64,000 nucleotides of DNA from Talinum fruticosum (GCA_021018815.1 JAITYX010000062.1:3067501-3131500); one strand, 5' to 3'. Positions 1 to 11,835 are shown, counted from the first letter of the stretch. Numbers and translations: made by a program. The notes: a model not told the origin generated them from the letters alone.

Positions 1-649
1 AAAGTAAATTGAATTTATAACTAATATTAGTCATTTATTTTTAATCTAAGGGCCTAATAATGGATAAATTTTCTTCAAAAATGAACTCAACCACCACTTA
101 ATCATTAATTTTTCTCAATCTATATGTATTTAAAAAAAAATTCAGGCCCTTGAATTTTTATCCAAATTACTTGTTTATTTAATTTTCTTAATTCATATAT
201 ATATATATATATAGTCGTGCAAATAAAAAAGAAATGAAGGTTATCTCGTAATTTAACTCTAAAAAAGTAAATTTTTATAATTTTATAACATTACGAGAAT
301 AACTTAAGGTACTAATTTATTATTTACTATACATAAAGGATTTTTTTCTTATCATTTCTGATGTTATAAAGTGTTAAAATATAAATAATTTTTATTAACC
401 CACCTACCATTTCTTCCTTTTTTATTTTTTCCTTTCTAAAGAATTATAATCTCTTTGATAATTTTTACGGCTACTAATGGAAAAATTATCAACAAGTTAG
501 AAATAAGTTGGAACTTGGAATGCACATAATTTAGAGGGTCGAAACCATGTTTGAAAGAAACAGATGTCTTGGGGACTATCGAGTTCGGGGAAGTTTCTAC
601 AACATCGAGTAACTTGAAATGCACATAATTTAGGGGTTGAAACCATGTT
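1..649. other. AT-rich intergenic DNA with a short direct duplication
   Basis: No gene is visible. The stretch is AT-rich with homopolymer runs and a short AT microsatellite near 196-213. A segment of about 38 bases at 514-552 is repeated with a few changes at 613-650, about 99 bases further on. This suggests a small local tandem duplication just upstream of the LINE remnant. Confidence 0.5.
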
Positions 650-1112
650 TAGGAAGATGGGTGGATGTGAAATTTGGATATTATGTCTAAAATGAAACTT
701 TTACTGTGGCAACTCCATTAGAATTCCCTAGTTATACGTGATACTCTTTTGAGAAGAGGGATTAGTACGGATAATCAGCTGTCCGGTATGCCAACATGGT
801 GAGGAATCGGTCGACCATCTCTTCGCTAGATGTCCACTTGTTAAAGACACTTGGGAGAAAACTTTTCTCTACAAGTGGCTTGACATTAATATCGATAAAC
901 TTCACTTGCCGTCACTTTCCGATATTATTCAAAAGTTTAGGAACCTTAATAAACCAATTCAATTAGTCGGGTTGGTTTATTTAATATGGAACATTTGGAA
1001 GAGTAGAAATGATATTGTTTTTAATAATGGAAGGTATAATTCGGTTTCCACAATCGTCAAATCTAAAAGATCATGGGTAGAATGAAGGGTAAGAGGAAAA
1101 TTTGATGGATTG
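650..1112 (+). pseudogene. LINE fragment: reverse transcriptase zinc-binding (zf-RVT) region, upstream part
   Basis: Reading across frames and stops, the plus strand matches the zf-RVT region found behind the reverse transcriptase of plant L1-type non-LTR retrotransposons. Visible are a KMKLLLWQL-like stretch near 690, a RDTLLRRGI-like stretch near 740-760, and a Cys/His cluster followed by an HLFARCP-like segment near 785-840. The fragment stops at the left LTR of the copia element. Its continuation, the LINE RNase H region, resumes at 11836, so both pieces are one older LINE split by the later insertion. Stops and frameshifts make it non-coding. Confidence 0.7.
1108..1112. repeat. Target-site duplication of the copia element (left)
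   Basis: The five bases GATTG directly precede the left LTR. GATTG also follows the right LTR at 11831-11835. A 5-bp duplication is the expected signature of Ty1/copia integration and fixes both element borders. Confidence 0.75.
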
Positions 1113-2644
1113 TGAAGGTTTGCTCGGGGAGAGTCCGAGTCACCCTAGAGGGGGTGAATAGGGTGATGAAAAATTATTTGCGAAAGCACACGCCTTTTGA
1201 CGAGAAGAGTCAAAGACAGATTCCGAGTCTAAACAAGGGGTCGAAAATATTGGACTCGGAATGTAATGAATCGGAGTAAACACGTTCGACGAGGTCGTCC
1301 GAGTCTAGAATGAACTCGGAAATAGAACACGAGAGAATTTACGTGGAAACCCTCCTGGGGCAGAAAACCACGGCCCGTGTCAATCCGGACACGAAGTCAA
1401 ATCCACTATTTTGAGTCCACAAAATACCGTGAACTTGATGAGAACCCGAGTTGCTCCCTTAGACAACTCTATACAAGTTTTCCTAGACTCGAAGTTCCCT
1501 TATCCGATCTAGTACTTCCTAGCTGAGATAACCCTTACAGCTAGGGACAACTAAGCTGAGTTAACCCTTACGAGCTTAGTCAAGGGACCTTACAAAGAAT
1601 GTAAGAAGTGTTTGTAATCGAGTACAAGACCTTACAACTCGAAAGTAATGAATTACAGAGTGGGAGTTGTAAGTTGAAGATTGAAAATAAATACAATAAC
1701 TTTGTTCAAGTTGGAGTATTGACAATATGTTCGGCTGTCTTCAAGTCTTGTGAAGTGGCTTCTATTTATAGATAACCCAGGCAGAGTAGCCGTTATCTTC
1801 ATCTGCTGACCGAGAGTCCTCTCGTGACCGTTGTGAAAGGCTTTACGAGTCACTCATAAAGTATCCGTTGAAATATGGACGTTGGACAACGGTTTAACTC
1901 TCTTGGAAGTCCCAAAACCATCGGTTGTGTCTTGAAAAATGAGGTGGAAACCACCGTTAGGCTTAGCGTTCCGGTTTTCCGGATATGGAAGCGGACGGCT
2001 TCGACACAATCTTCCGGGACTAGAGCGAGGGACGGTGAAAAGCCATATCTCGCTGGTGATTTGACGTTACGAGCCAGGCTACTTTTGTGGTTTGAAAAGA
2101 TATCCTCGATTGAATAACCTACAAAAGTAAAACACCTTCGGTTCTCAAAGTATAAAATACTTTGGTCCAAGGTTAGACACGAGATAATAATATAATCATG
2201 ATAATTAACCAACAGATTATCCGAGTCGGAGAAGAAATGGAATTTTACGAGTCTAATATCCATGATACTCGGATTTCCATAATACTTAGTCTTAAGCAAA
2301 GAATCAAGTTTTATTAACAAATATCGAGTGGGAAACACTTGATGTAGACTAAGCACGAAAAGAACTACGAATGCCGACTTTGCAAACAATAGAGTAGATA
2401 ATCACAGGTCGGATTCGAGTGAGAGTGGACTCGGAATAAAGAACAAGTTTTACGAGTCGCTAACTGAAAGCGATTAAATAGATATGTGAAGGCCGAATCG
2501 CATAGAAAAGATACTTTTTAACTCAAGTAAGTTTCTAAGACACGAGAGAATGCCTTGGAATCAAAACTCTATATGAATGACATCGTTATACCCGATTCCC
2601 TTTGCATGACTCGGAAAGATATAGAGCGAGTGTCCGAGTCTTCA
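1113..2644 (-). repeat. 3' LTR of the copia element
   Basis: This 1,532-bp segment is repeated in the same orientation at 10302-11830. The two copies are nearly identical apart from roughly two dozen small differences, most of them at CAG/CGAG/CGG/CTG sites. The inner edge (2644) abuts a polypurine tract on the minus strand, so this is the downstream LTR. Confidence 0.9.
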
Positions 2645-2660
2645 ATCTCCCCCTTTTGAT
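2645..2660 (-). other. Polypurine tract of the copia element
   Basis: On the minus strand the sequence just before the 3' LTR reads AAAAGGGGGAGAT, a typical polypurine tract for priming plus-strand DNA synthesis in plant copia elements. Its position confirms the orientation of the element. Confidence 0.8.
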
Positions 2661-2879
2661 GAAAGGCATTCCATACTTACACGAAACTTTGTTAGAGGGA
2701 AATAGGTTGATTACGAGTAGTTTGATAAAAAGTAAGACATATTGAACAGAGCAATATACAATATATCGAGCAAAATAAAGTATGCTTGAACTTATTAACT
2801 CGGAAAAGAAAGAACTCGAAATTAATAATGAAATGCATTCAGTTCATTAAAAAAAATTACAAGGGCGGAAAGAACTCCC

Positions 2880-4663
2880 CTAGACAAGACAACCAGTTTC
2901 GACTACATTTTCTCCCCCTTGCCTTTCAGCAAAAACAAGAATCAAAAAGAAGGGAGAAAAGTACAAGTAATACACATAAGTTGTCCGGACAAAAGAAAAT
3001 TTTGAAACAGAAATTCGGAGACACCGAGGAATCGTGACTCGGTGCATGGCTCCAACTAGGAAGGAGGGATTTCGAGTGGAGGCGGAGGTGCGCCGGCGCT
3101 GATAAGATCTTGACGATGTGCTTGAGCGCGGCGAAGGGAGAAGCCGGAACAATTCGGAGGGGCTCGGCTCCGAGTGGGCGACCCGGAGAAAGTGGATCGA
3201 GGGTTCTTCCCTTGGGACCTCGGGGCTGGAGGGGCTGCTCTGGCGACTCGGCTGGAGGAGCGAGATCTTCGACCCACTCGGACTCGCTGTCCGAGCCGAG
3301 TACTGACAATTTGAGCTTGGGGAGCGGGTTGTCCCTCGGCGAGCTGCCACGGCCTCGTCTTCCCTTTGCCGGAAGGAGCTGCCTCGGCCGCGGGTTCCTC
3401 GGCGTCCTCCGCTGCATTTGTAGCTTCTTCCTCTGCTTCCTCGGCTTCCTCGCTCTCCGAGGAGGAGGTCGAGCTCGGGCTCGAAGACGCCTCGGATGGG
3501 TCCGAGTCTTCGGGTCCTGAGCCGCCTTGGACCGTCTCTCTCGAGGAGCTCAGCCGGCTCCTTCGCTCCTTAACCAGCTCTCTCATCTCAAGAACGAGAG
3601 CTGCTGCTCTCGGATTTGGGACTCGACCAGGTCTTTTGGTTGATGGTCGGACCACTGAAGAACAGAACTTGAAACCTCCGAGCATGTCTCCGAAATCGGA
3701 GGACACAGAGGTGATCTTGTCCAGGAAGGCGGGGACAAGAGAGCGAGAGAGAGTTTTGGAAGCACTTGGAGGTGGAGGCACCACCAGGTGAAGAGGGAAG
3801 AGGGAGAGGGGTTGATTTCGAGTCCGAGGTGGAGAAGGAGGCCTCGGCTACGAGTTGTGAACCCGGACACCGGGGTTGGTTTCCGGTACCCGTACCCCGG
3901 AGTTCCTTCTTGCCGACCACAATGGCCGCCTCGGACACCGCGTTAGGGTCGAGAGGAAGAGGAACTTGGAATTGTTTGAAGACAAGGGTGAGAAGAGCAC
4001 CGAAAGGAAGGGAGGTGTTCTTCTTGGTTTGAAGCCGAGCTGGCACGGCGGCCATCCGCTCAATGATGGAGGGGAAGAGGTCGACTTCGTATCCCTCCGG
4101 GATATCGAAGAGGGCTTTGAGGTGCTTGGAGTTGGGGTTCTCCTTGCTAGAATGCTTGAGAGAAGAAGGTTCTCATCGGCGGGAAACACGAAGCCTGGCT
4201 TCGACTTCAAGCGAGTCACGAAAAGTTCTTTACGGACCCGGGGATTTCTTTAGCATACTTTTCAAAGAAGTCGCCGGCGACTTCGGTGAAGAGGATAGGG
4301 TTGCTGTTCAAGAAGAGAGAAGAAACTTTGAACAGACGGTGAAGAAGAGAGGTGTTGATACTGAACGGTAATGTTACGAACCCGAGAGGTTAGAACATTT
4401 TCGGAGTGGGAGAGGTGAGTATAAAACTCGAAACGAGTTCGGGATAGATGAACTCGTCTGAAACACAAGAAATGGTAGACTCCTGTGGTTTGGATGTTGG
4501 ACAACCGAGGAGAATTTGGTTGTTGGGAAGAACTTGTCGTCCAGCGCAAGATCTTTGGGTGACAATGGGTTTTGAAGGGGTTGAGCTTTACGGCTTGTTG
4601 GTGCGAGGCTTTTTGGAGGATGAAGAAACACTGAAAGTCGGGGTGGTTTCCTCTTTTAGGCAT
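2880..4663 (-). pseudogene. Extra region behind copia pol, envelope-like ORF of SIRE type (broken)
   Basis: Between RNase H and the 3' LTR lies about 2.8 kb that ordinary copia elements lack. On the minus strand, a reading in several frames starts near 4663. It contains a region near 3930-4060 with an LPFGALLTLVFKQFQVPL segment, which recalls the plant transposon protein domain found in the envelope-like ORF of SIRE elements. It is followed (3056-3784) by a Ser-, Glu- and Pro-rich acidic low-complexity tail. Many frameshifts break the frame. The GC content is clearly higher than in the neighbourhood. Whether such ORFs make a true envelope is not established, so env-like is only a label. Confidence 0.45.
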
Positions 4664-5460
4664 TGTGAGAGATGAAAAGATGAAACTTTTCGAAAGAGAA
4701 AGAGAAAGAGATGGAGGTGTAGAAGAGAAGAAAACGAAAATGGTAGAAGAAAAAATGAGAAGAGAGCGATCGAAAACTTACGAGAGAGAGAGAGAGCTTC
4801 TTCAACGCTTGCGGACGATCAAGGGAACACTTGTTCACGTAGAAAACTTTCGCGAGAGGGTTTTCGTTTGAGAGGGAAGGAGTTTGAGAATACCGAGAGG
4901 AAGATGAATAGACGTTATTTATAAAGAGTACGCGCGCCCGTTCACTATCCGTTAAGTAACTCCGTTCCGTCTTACCCGTCCATCGATCATTAATGCCCGG
5001 TGTGACAGTTCTTCTTCAACGGTTGAGATATCGGTGGTTCGAAATCTGCGGTTAAGATCCGATCGCGGCGCTCGAGAAAGAGAGAGAAAAGAGTTTGAAA
5101 TTATAATCCGAAACTCTCCACTGTTCTAGAGATAGCTTCAGAAAATTTGATGTCCAATTTTCTCTACATCCGAGTTTGACTCGAAAGGTTTCGAGTGACT
5201 CGAAACACGAAATAACTATCGGCCCGAGTATCACATGATCAAGCTGAACCAATGGTTATTGACAACTAAAGCACATAGCACGAAAAATTCAAGAATCATA
5301 ACGTGAAACTAAGCATTTAACATACCAAGCTCATTCCGAATAAAACAGAATTGATCTTCACCAAGAGGCTTAGTAAAGATATCAGCTAATTGAAGATTAG
5401 TAGGAATGAATTCAAGTGTAATGTCACCCTTTTACGAGTGATCGCGTAAGAAATGATACC
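4664..5460. other. Non-coding spacer of the copia element between pol and the env-like region
   Basis: A purine-rich stretch on the plus strand (4675-4870, GAGA-rich) is followed by unremarkable sequence. No supported protein domain is visible. It belongs to the internal part of the copia element. Confidence 0.4.
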
Positions 5461-5464
5461 GACT

Positions 5465-8400
5465 TCAATATGCTTTGTTTTTGAGTGCTTGGACAGGATT
5501 CTTTGTGATACGGATTGCGCTTTGATTGTCACACTTGATTGGGACAGAGTTGAGAGTTAGTCCAAGATCCTTCAAGTGTTGTTTTATCCGAGAGAATGCG
5601 AGCGCAACAAGCTCCAGCGGCAATATATTCAGCTTCTGCGGTTGATGAGCTACTGAGTTTTGCTTCTTTGAGTGCCGGGATATTAGGGATTGACCCGAAG
5701 CGGCAAGCTCCGGATGTGCTCTTTCGATCAACTTTGTATCCTGCGTAGTCTGCGTCGAGTACCCGGTCGGACTCGGTTATGAGTCTCCGGAGTACCACAG
5801 TCCTAGATTCCGAGTGCCTGCAAGATATCCGAATATTCTCTTCACCGCGAGTGAGATGTGATTCCTTTGGATTAGCTTGAAATCGTGCGCATAAGCAAAC
5901 ACTTGAACATTATGTCTAGTGCTGCTCGAAGTAAGATATAGCGGTGATCCAATCATACCTCGATAGAGTTTCGATCTACTTGCTTTACTGTTTCATCTTA
6001 GTCGAGCTTTATACTGCTTGCTCATAGGAGTAGATGCGTGCTTTGCATCTTGAAGTTTGTATTTCTTCAGCAGTTCCTTGGTGTACTTTGATTGATGGAC
6101 AAAGATTCCATCTTTGTCTTGTTTGATTTGCAGCCCAAGGAAGAAGTTCGAGTTCTCCCATCATGCTCATTTGGAACTCTTGGCTCATCAACTCGAGAAA
6201 ATTCTCGGCACGAGAAATTCATTAGTAGCACCGAAAATAATATCATCAACATATATTTGAACAATGAGAAAATCTTTCCCTTTGGTCTTTATGAATAGAG
6301 TCTTGTCGATCTGACCTCTTTTAAAATCATTTTGAACCGAGGAAGCTACTCGAGTCTTTCATACCAAGCTCTAGGGGCTTGCTTAAGACCATAGAGAGCC
6401 TTTTGGAGTTTGAAAACGTGATTTGGAAATTCTGAGTTTTCAAAACCAGGAGGCTGCTCGACATAGACCTCTTCTTCAATAAACCCATTGAGAAAGGCAC
6501 ACTTAACATCCATTTGATATAATTTAATATGCATGCAGGATGCAAATGCCAACGAGTATTCTAATGGCTTCAATTCTAGCTACTGGTGCAAAGGTTTCCC
6601 CACAATCAATTCCTTCTTCTTGATTATAACCCTGAGCTACAAGTCTAGCCTTGTTTCGACAACTATTCCACCCTCATCCAGTTTGTTTTTGAAAACCCAT
6701 TTGGTTCCTATAACTGGGTGGTCGGAAGGTCGGTTGGTCGAGTGCGGACTTGGTTTCTCTCGAATTGATTCAGCTCTTCTTGCATGGCCTCTACCCATTC
6801 GGGTTCATTAAGGGCTTCTAGTGCATTTTTGGGTTCGAGTTAGTGAAATGAATGCGGTGAATGCACATAGATTATGAAGAGAAGAACGAGTTCTTACCCC
6901 ACTTGTTGATATCAGAAATAATGTTTTCTTGGGGATGGCTGGAAGTAAATTTGAATGCTTTACCAGTTCTTTGATTCACCGGGTTTGTTGGTTGAATTGC
7001 TTGATCTTCGAAGCTTGCTCTAAGTGATCTTCTTCATTGACTTGCTCGTTACGAGCGACCTCTGGAGTTGTCTCATTCTGAGCTTCCTCGTTCCGAGTGG
7101 TCTCCTTCGAGTCTTTATAGACTCATCTTCGTCATCATCCTTTCGAGCTTCGGTTCGAGTATGAAGATTCACTTGGTTTTCCCTGTTCAAGCTCATCAAA
7201 CACTACGTGGATACTTTCTTCCACTTTGTTAGTTCTCTTGTTGAATATACGATAAGCTTTGCTATGAGAAGAATAACCTAGAAAAATTCCTTCGTCGACC
7301 GAGCATCAAACTTGGTCGAGATGATCCTTACCGTTGTTGTGGACAAAGCACTTACATCCGAAAGATCTGAAATAGGAAATATTTGGCTTCCTTCCTTTGT
7401 AGAGCTCATAAGGTGTTTTCTTGAGAATGGGTCCGATGAGGCATCGATTGAGAGTGTAGTTGGCTGTGTTTACTGCCTCTGCCCAGAAATAGTAAGGCAA
7501 GTTGTGTTCAATCATCATCGTCCTTGCTATTTCTTCAAGGGTTCTGTTCTTTCTCTCAACTACTCCATTCTGCTGAGGAGTTCCGGGTGTTCCATGGTCG
7601 GTTCGAATCTTTTGAATCTGAGTCCGAGACTCAACTTGAATCTTTCTACAGAGCTTGCTGAATTCCTTGAAGGCCTCATTCTTATGCTTCAGAAAACACA
7701 CCCAGGTAAATCTTGAAAAATCATCAATAATAACAAGTATGTAAGATTTACCTCCGAGACTCTTTACGAGGATTTCACCACATAAGTCCATGTGTAGTAA
7801 TTCAAGCACGTTGGATGTGGAAACTGTCTTCGAGAGATTTGAATGAAGATCTGACTTGTTTCCCTTTGGTGCATGCTCCACATACTTTATCCTTCTCAAA
7901 CGCACGGTTAGGTAATCCTCTAACCGAGACCAAGAGATGCAAGCTTTTTGATAGTATGCATGCTAATATGACCTAATCTACGATGCCAAATCCAAGAATC
8001 ATCTTGAAGATATGCTTTTAAACATGATAAGTTCTGACTTGGGTCAGAGAGAGGAATGATGTAGGTATTACCTGATCTCTTACCTGAGAGCTTTACCTCT
8101 TTGGTGGTCTCATCCGTGATGTAGCACTTGGATTGAGTGAATTTTACCTCTTGACCTTTGTCACAAAGCTGGGAGATGCTAAGTAAGTTGTACTTAAGTC
8201 CTTTGACAAGGTAGACTGGGCTCACCAGATTGTTTCCATTACCAATCTTCCCAATGCCCACTATCTTGCCCTTGCTTGTCATCACCAAAGGTCACCTTTC
8301 CTCCTTTATATGACTCCAACTCGGAAAAGAGTCCTTGGTCACCTGACATATGTCGAGAACAACCGCTATCCAGGTACCAGTGTCCTTTTGATCTTTTCGA
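5465..8400 (-). pseudogene. Copia pol: protease, integrase, reverse transcriptase, RNase H (broken)
   Basis: From right to left on the minus strand: a retroviral-type protease with a DSGCSRHMSG active-site segment near 8340-8370; the gag-pre-integrase domain (7920-8288) with an HRRLGH motif; the integrase core (7306-7905); a reverse transcriptase (about 6100-6830) with [22 protein letters not shown] and a YVDD catalytic motif near 6240-6260; and copia RNase H (5465-5800) with DADYAG, RKSTSG and AEAEYIA. The integrase retains TDHG and the PQQNGVVER block, but only 13 residues separate the catalytic Asp and Glu where about 35 are expected. This is an internal deletion of about 66 bp near 7578-7595. 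Numerous single-base frameshifts exclude a functional polyprotein as it stands. Confidence 0.9.
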
Positions 8401-9285
8401 GTGACCTGCAAAACAGAGAGAATCTAACCCTTCTCACTTCCTCTAACGAACCCGAGTAACATTCCTTACTTGTGGTCCTTTTACGAGGAAGAAGATGCTT
8501 CGGAACCCAGATTTGAATGACTTTGGTTTTAGTCGATTCCGAGTCTCCTTCTTTTCGGAGGACTGAGTGCTGTGTCTCTTTCCTTTTAAAAACCTTTCCT
8601 TTTGAAACAGAGGAAAATGGTTTCCTTTTGTAAATAGGTGCTGGGTTTAGTCCTCCTTTCATTTTTGTGAATGGGACCATGCTCGGCCTTTTTGAACTTA
8701 ACGGTTACGGAATCCTTTTTGAACAATTCGAGTAAGAATTAGATTCTTCCTCTTTGTTGAAACCAAGACCTTCTTTTCGAAATGAGACACATTGTGATCC
8801 TAATAGCATATCAAGGTTCTTCTGTCCTTGAGAAAACTTTAAAACCAGATCTTGAGACTCAATGAGCTTACGTTTCAATTGCTCATTTTCTTTTACGAGT
8901 AACTCGGACTCGGTCTCATTAGTTTGAGCACTTGTCTTGAGTTCTCCGAGTGTCGAGTCTCGGTTTTTCTAATTCATTTTTTAAAGAAGTGCTCTCGAAG
9001 TGATTGACTCAAGTTGTTCCTTGAAATGAGAAGAATCGGAATTGGACTTTTCTTCCAAAGTAAAGATGTATTTAGCTAAATCAACTTTGGAAAATTTGAG
9101 GAAGTAATTTATTACCTCTTGAGGATCGGTTTCCTCATTATGCGAGTACGTATGCGAGTCGACTCTTTTCGGCTACGAGTCGGTGATTGCCATTAGACAT
9201 TTTGAGTCATCCGAATCCTCGTCGTCTTCGAGATGAATCCTCGTCACTCCATGTTGCCATCATGGCCTTTTTCTTCTTCCTGTCC
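8401..9285 (-). pseudogene. Copia gag-pol linker, Lys/Ser-rich
   Basis: This internal stretch of the element lies between the protease and the gag zinc knuckle. On the minus strand it reads in broken frames with Lys/Ser/Glu-rich segments and heptad-like content around 8800-9060. That is compatible with the coiled-coil-rich region often seen between the zinc knuckle and protease in SIRE-type elements. No enzymatic domain is visible. Confidence 0.4.
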
Positions 9286-10242
9286 CTTCTTCGTTTTGGA
9301 CGAGTCCTTGACTATGTGGTCTTTGCTGCCACATTCAAAACATCCGAGCATTCTTAGACAAAGATAACTTTGAAGGTGAAGAAAACTTACCTTTTCTGTC
9401 TCTCTTGTCCTTTTTGTAGAATTCTTCTTTTGGCCTTTTATCCCATCTTTTGTGCTTCATCATTCTCTTGAAGCCTCTTGCAATGAGTGCCATGGGATCA
9501 TCTTCGAGTCGGAGGAGCTTGGACTTGCTTCTTTGGATTACGAGGCTTTAAGCGCGATGTTCCTTTTGGAAGTACCCTCGGCATCTTCTTCTTCCAGATG
9601 TATCTCATGGGTCGAAGCTTTCCGATGAGCTCGTCGGCTTCAAGAGTGAGAGGTTCCGAGCCTCTTCTATGGCGGTTACCTTAGGACCCCATCGTTTCTT
9701 GGGTAGGCTTACGAGAATTTTCCGGCACATTTCTTCATGGGAGATTTTCTTTCCCGGAGATTTGAGATTGTTGGTGATCTCGGTGAAGCGTATGAACATC
9801 CGAGTAATGTTCTCTTACGGCTCCATTTTGAAAAGCTCATATTTGTGAAGATACTTGGCTGATCTTCGCTTGTCTCACTCGACTTGTACCTTCGTAGGTG
9901 TTGACCGAGTGTCCCACACCTCTTTAGCGGAGTCACGAGCGGAGACTCGATTATATTCTTCCGAGCTTATGGCGCACATGAGGATGTTCATGGCTTTGAA
10001 GTTCTTTCCGAACTTCTCTGCCTGTCTGGCGTGAACTCGGCCTTTGTCTTTGGAAGGATTACGAATTCATCTGTCTTCGTTGGGATGTAGTTTCATTGTT
10101 GTATGATTTCCCATACTTCTTCGTCGTGATCCATAAGGAAACATTCCATCAGCTTCTTCCAGTGACCGAAATTTGAACCTTTGAATTTTGGTGGCCTGTT
10201 GGAAGATCTACCTTCGTCAAACTCTCCGGTGTTACGAGCCAT
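9286..10242 (-). pseudogene. Copia gag with zinc knuckle (broken)
   Basis: On the minus strand an ATG at 10242 opens a MARNTGEFDEG-type N-terminus. It is followed by a PPKFKGSNFGHWK-like segment and the UBN2/retrotransposon gag region (9605-9936), with a FTRFTEITNNLKS-like block and a KILVSLPK block. A CCHC zinc knuckle starts CFECGSKDHIVKD near 9310-9345. At its last expected Cys codon the sequence reads CTCG where CTG would keep frame and cysteine. The protein would be the nucleocapsid precursor packaging the RNA. The frame is interrupted several times. Confidence 0.85.
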
Positions 10243-10287
10243 CCGATCTTTAAACCTTTGGACTGTTAGGTCTTTTACGAAAGGCTA

Positions 10288-10299
10288 GGCTCGATACCA
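10288..10299 (-). other. Primer binding site of the copia element, initiator tRNA-Met type
   Basis: Immediately inside the 5' LTR the minus strand reads TGGTATCGAGCC. The usual plant copia site, complementary to the 3' end of initiator tRNA-Met, is TGGTATCAGAGCC. The difference is again CAGAG against CGAG, the change seen throughout this element. Confidence 0.8.
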
Positions 10300-10301
10300 A
10301 T

Positions 10302-11830
10302 TGAAGGTTTGCTCGGGGAGAGTCCGAGTCACCCTAGAGGGGGTGAATAGGGTGATGAAAAATTATTTGCGAAAGCACACACCTTTTGACGAGAGAAGAG
10401 TCAAAGACAGATTCGAGTCTAAACAAGGGGTCGAGAAAATATTGGACTCGAGAATGTAATGAATCGGAGTAAACACGTTCAGCGAGGTCATCCGAGTCTA
10501 GAATGAACTCAGAAATAGAACACGAGAGAATTTACGTGGAAACCCTCCCGGGGCGAGAAAACCACGGCCCGTGTCAATCCAGGACACGAAGTCAAATCCA
10601 CTATTTTGAGTCCACAAAATACCGTGAACTTGACGAGAACCCGAGTTGCTCCCTTAGACAACTCTATACAAGTTTTCCTAGACTCGAAGTTCCCTTATCC
10701 GATCTAGTACTTCCTAGCTGAGATAACCCTTACAGCTAGGGACAACTAAGCTGAGTTAACCCTTACGGCTTAGTCAAGGGACCTTACAAAGAATGTAAGA
10801 AGTGTTTGTAGCGAGTACAAGACCTTACAACTCGAAAGTAATGAATTACGAGTGGGAGTTGTAAGTTGAAGATTGAAAATAAATACAATAACTTTGTTCA
10901 AGTTGGAGTATTGACAATATGTTCGGCTGTCTTCAAGTCTTGTGAAGTGGCTTCTATTTATAGATAACCCGAGCGAGTAGCCGTTATCTTCATCTGCTGA
11001 CCGAGAGTCCTCTGTGACCGTTGTGAAAGGCTTTACGAGTCACTCATAAAGTATCCGTTGAAATATGGACGTTGGACAACGGTTTAACTCTCTTGGAAGT
11101 CCCAAAACCATCGGTTGTGTCTTGAAAAATGAGGTGGAAACCACCGTTAGGCTTAGCGTTCGAGTTTTCCGGATATGGAAGCGGACGGCTTCGACACAAT
11201 CTTACGGGACTAGAGCGAGGGACGGTGAAAAGCCATATCTGCTGGTGATTTGACGTTACGAAGCCGGCTACTTTTGTGGTTTGAAAAGATATCCTCGATT
11301 GAATAACCTACAAAAGTAAAACACCTTCGGTTCTCAAAGTATAAAATACTTTGGTCCAAGGTTAGACACGAGATAATAATATAATCATGATAATTAACCA
11401 ACAGATTATCCGAGTCGAGAAGAAATGGAATTTTACGAGTCTAATATGCATGATACTCAGATTTCCATAATACTTAGTCTTAAGCAAAGAATCAAGTTTT
11501 ATTAACAAATATCGAGTGGGAAACACTTGATGTAGACTAAGCACGAAAAGAACTACGAATGCTGACTTTGCAAACAATAGAGTAGATAATCACGAGTCGG
11601 ATTCGAGTGAGAGTGGACTCGAGAATAAAGAACAAGTTTTACGAGTCGCTAGCGAAAGCGATTAAATAGATATGTGAAGGCCGAATCGCATAGAAAAGAT
11701 ACTTTTTAACTCAAGTAAGTTTCTAAGACACGAGAGAATGCCTTGGAATCAAAACTCTATATGAATGACATCGTTATACCGATTCCCTTTGCATGACTCG
11801 GAAAGATATAGAGCGAGTGTCCGAGTCTTC
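10302..11830 (-). repeat. 5' LTR of the copia element
   Basis: This is the second copy of the 1.5 kb LTR, adjacent to the primer binding site and therefore the upstream LTR in element orientation. The final A of the expected CTTCA end is missing here, so the end reads CTTC directly followed by GATTG. This again fits CAG being replaced, here by CG. Confidence 0.9.
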
Positions 11831-11835
11831 GATTG
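11831..11835. repeat. Target-site duplication of the copia element (right)
   Basis: GATTG follows the right LTR and matches the five bases before the left LTR (1108-1112). Confidence 0.75.

Larger units (their letters stand above)
1113..11830 (-). mobile_element. Ty1/copia LTR retrotransposon, SIRE/Maximus-like, degenerate, inserted in a LINE
   Basis: This is a complete but non-coding element of about 10.7 kb read on the minus strand. In transcription order it has a 5' LTR (10302-11830), primer binding site (10288-10299), gag, protease, gag-pre-integrase, integrase, reverse transcriptase, RNase H, a further region of about 2.8 kb, a polypurine tract (2645-2660) and a 3' LTR (1113-2644). The LTRs begin and end with short inverted TGAAG/CTTCA ends. 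The domain order protease-integrase-RT-RNase H identifies Ty1/copia. The long LTRs, tRNA-Met-type primer site and extra envelope-like region behind pol suggest the SIRE/Maximus lineage; that lineage call is inference. Every reading frame is interrupted, and many interruptions sit at CGAG motifs. Confidence 0.9.

Noticed and set aside
3056..3784. Acidic Ser/Glu-rich 242-codon frame as an independent nuclear protein gene
   Set aside because: It is fully inside the copia element between pol and the 3' LTR, in element orientation, so it is treated as the tail of the envelope-like region.
2926..4253. Several overlapping long frames on both strands in the GC-rich part of the copia element
   Set aside because: They overlap one another in all frames because GC-rich purine/pyrimidine-biased sequence has few stops. 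Only the minus-strand reading shows any domain resemblance, and it is reported once as an envelope-like remnant.
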